DNA from: Candidatus Binataceae bacterium
GTDB lineage: Bacteria; Desulfobacterota; Binatia; Binatales; Binataceae
DNA length: 64,000 nucleotides
Reading direction: 5' to 3'
NCBI GenBank assembly: GCA_035508495.1
Contig: DATJMX010000001.1
Location: forward strand, 1-64,000
The position numbers and the translations under genes were made by a program. Shown here piece after piece: positions 63,410-64,000 of this stretch. Position 1 is the first letter of the stretch, and every line of letters starts with the position of its first letter. A model generated the notes under the pieces. That model was not told where the DNA came from. It ran no database searches and worked only from the letters and a program-made list of their open reading frames with translations.

Positions 63410-64000
63410 CAGGGGATGATCCTGACCTCGCTGCCCTCGGAGACCATGGTCGCGCCGCGCACGATCACGCGGTCGCCGGCCGCGACGCCGTGGGACACGG
63501 CAATCTCGTTGCCGATGATCTCGCCGAGGCTGACCTTGCGCAGGCTGGCGAGGCTGCGTCCGCCCTGGTTTTCGACGACATAGACGGCGAAGTCGCGTGC
63601 ATCATGCGGCGGCCTCACTATCGCATTGAGCGGAAGCGTCAACGCTTCGGCGACGGCGGCATTGCCGTCGCGCATTTGCAGCGCCGCGATCATCCCGGGA
63701 CGCAGGCGGCCGTCTTTGTTCGGCACTGTGACCTCAATCTGAAAGGTGCGCGTGGTGGGATCGGCGTTGGCCGCGATGCTTGTGATTTTGCCGATGAGCA
63801 CGGCACCGGGGAGAGCCTCAGTGGTCAGAGTTTGTATCGAGCCCTGCTTGAGGTGGCCGACCAGGATATCGGAAACACCGAAGGCCGCTTTCATGTCGTC
63901 GATGTTGGCGACGTCGAATGCGATGGTCGATGGCTCGACGAGCGAGCCAACTTCGATACGGCGGTCGATCACCTCGCCCTCGATCGGCGAACTCAGTTTG
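63409..64000 (-). CDS. RND periplasmic adaptor (HlyD-like), C-terminal part
   Basis: The frame is open to the window end, so the N-terminus is missing. The visible part starts inside the lipoyl/beta-barrel region (SSPIEGEVIDRRIEVGSLVE) and continues through a beta-barrel (GVSDILVGHLKQGSIQTL) and a membrane-proximal domain (PGMIAALQMRDGNAA). This is the membrane fusion partner of the pump encoded next; the stop overlaps the pump start (TGATG). Confidence 0.85.
   Translation of the reverse strand, partial: KLSSPIEGEVIDRRIEVGSLVEPSTIAFDVANIDDMKAAFGVSDILVGHLKQGSIQTLTTEALPGAVLIGKITSIAANADPTTRTFQIEVTVPNKDGRLRPGMIAALQMRDGNAAVAEALTLPLNAIVRPPHDARDFAVYVVENQGGRSLASLRKVSLGEIIGNEIAVSHGVAAGDRVIVRGATMVSEGSEVRIIP

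Overview
The window is about 64 kb of GC-rich DNA (roughly 60-65% by eye) from a Gram-negative bacterium. The diderm envelope is shown by Mla lipid-transport genes, a BamE-like lipoprotein, an AsmA-like protein, an RND pump and MacB/LolD-type ABC genes. I cannot fix the taxon. The mix of single-copy housekeeping genes in short operons, a carotenoid cleavage oxygenase, a PCYCGC protein and c-type cytochromes would fit an uncultured soil lineage of the former Deltaproteobacteria type (Binatota-like), but that is inference.

Layout. 1-1005: small accessory genes, including a divergent pair whose start codons overlap and a small gene broken by two frameshifts. 1.0-12.1 kb: housekeeping block on the plus strand (TypA, AsmA-like, DUF2064 glycosyltransferase, glutaredoxin, CutA, oxidoreductase, HisC, Pth, TyrS). 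12.1-14.8 kb: ATPase, XRE regulator and HExxH metallopeptidase on the minus strand. 15.0-18.3 kb: BamE-like lipoprotein and mlaEFD. 19.1-22.0 kb: NtrC-type two-component system. 22.0-24.8 kb: DedA, PCYCGC protein, NrtR regulator and NadA. 25.0-30.0 kb: acyl-CoA dehydrogenase, exported protein, glycosyltransferase, hydrolase, and a diiron ferritin-like protein with an unknown partner. 30.3-32.3 kb: di-haem oxidoreductase and ECF sigma factor. 32.3-32.9 kb: non-coding stretch with palindromes, a repeat and a terminator. 32.9-37.9 kb: PadR-controlled MacAB-like export operon. 37.9-40.7 kb: fatty-acid hydroxylase family protein, carotenoid oxygenase and a second PadR. 40.9-44.2 kb: SnoaL-like protein, hypothetical protein, quinone oxidoreductase and a prokaryotic pentameric ligand-gated ion channel.

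The most unusual part is 44.3-59.8 kb. Three tandem tiny genes (50860-51451) encode peptides with an identical KAMKKTKGGLAA leader ending in a double glycine. Two of them are 66 and 60 residues and the third is 41. On the same strand downstream lie two giant paralogous proteins with a class III nucleotide-cyclase domain, an AAA ATPase domain and TPR-like repeats; one cyclase domain keeps both metal aspartates and the other has lost them. Divergently lie an HlyD adaptor, a SurA/PpiC-like protein on the opposite strand, and a 1019-residue exporter with two cyclic-nucleotide-binding domains, a C39 double-glycine peptidase and an ABC transporter. Next come a zinc metallopeptidase (paralogue of the one at 14 kb) and a cyclic-nucleotide-binding patatin. 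I read this as a double-glycine peptide secretion system whose export may be gated by cyclic nucleotide made or sensed locally. The peptides contain no cysteine and no maturation enzyme is visible, so the product looks like an unmodified secreted peptide family rather than a lanthipeptide. 59.8-64 kb: RND pump and the 3' part of its adaptor, running off the window.
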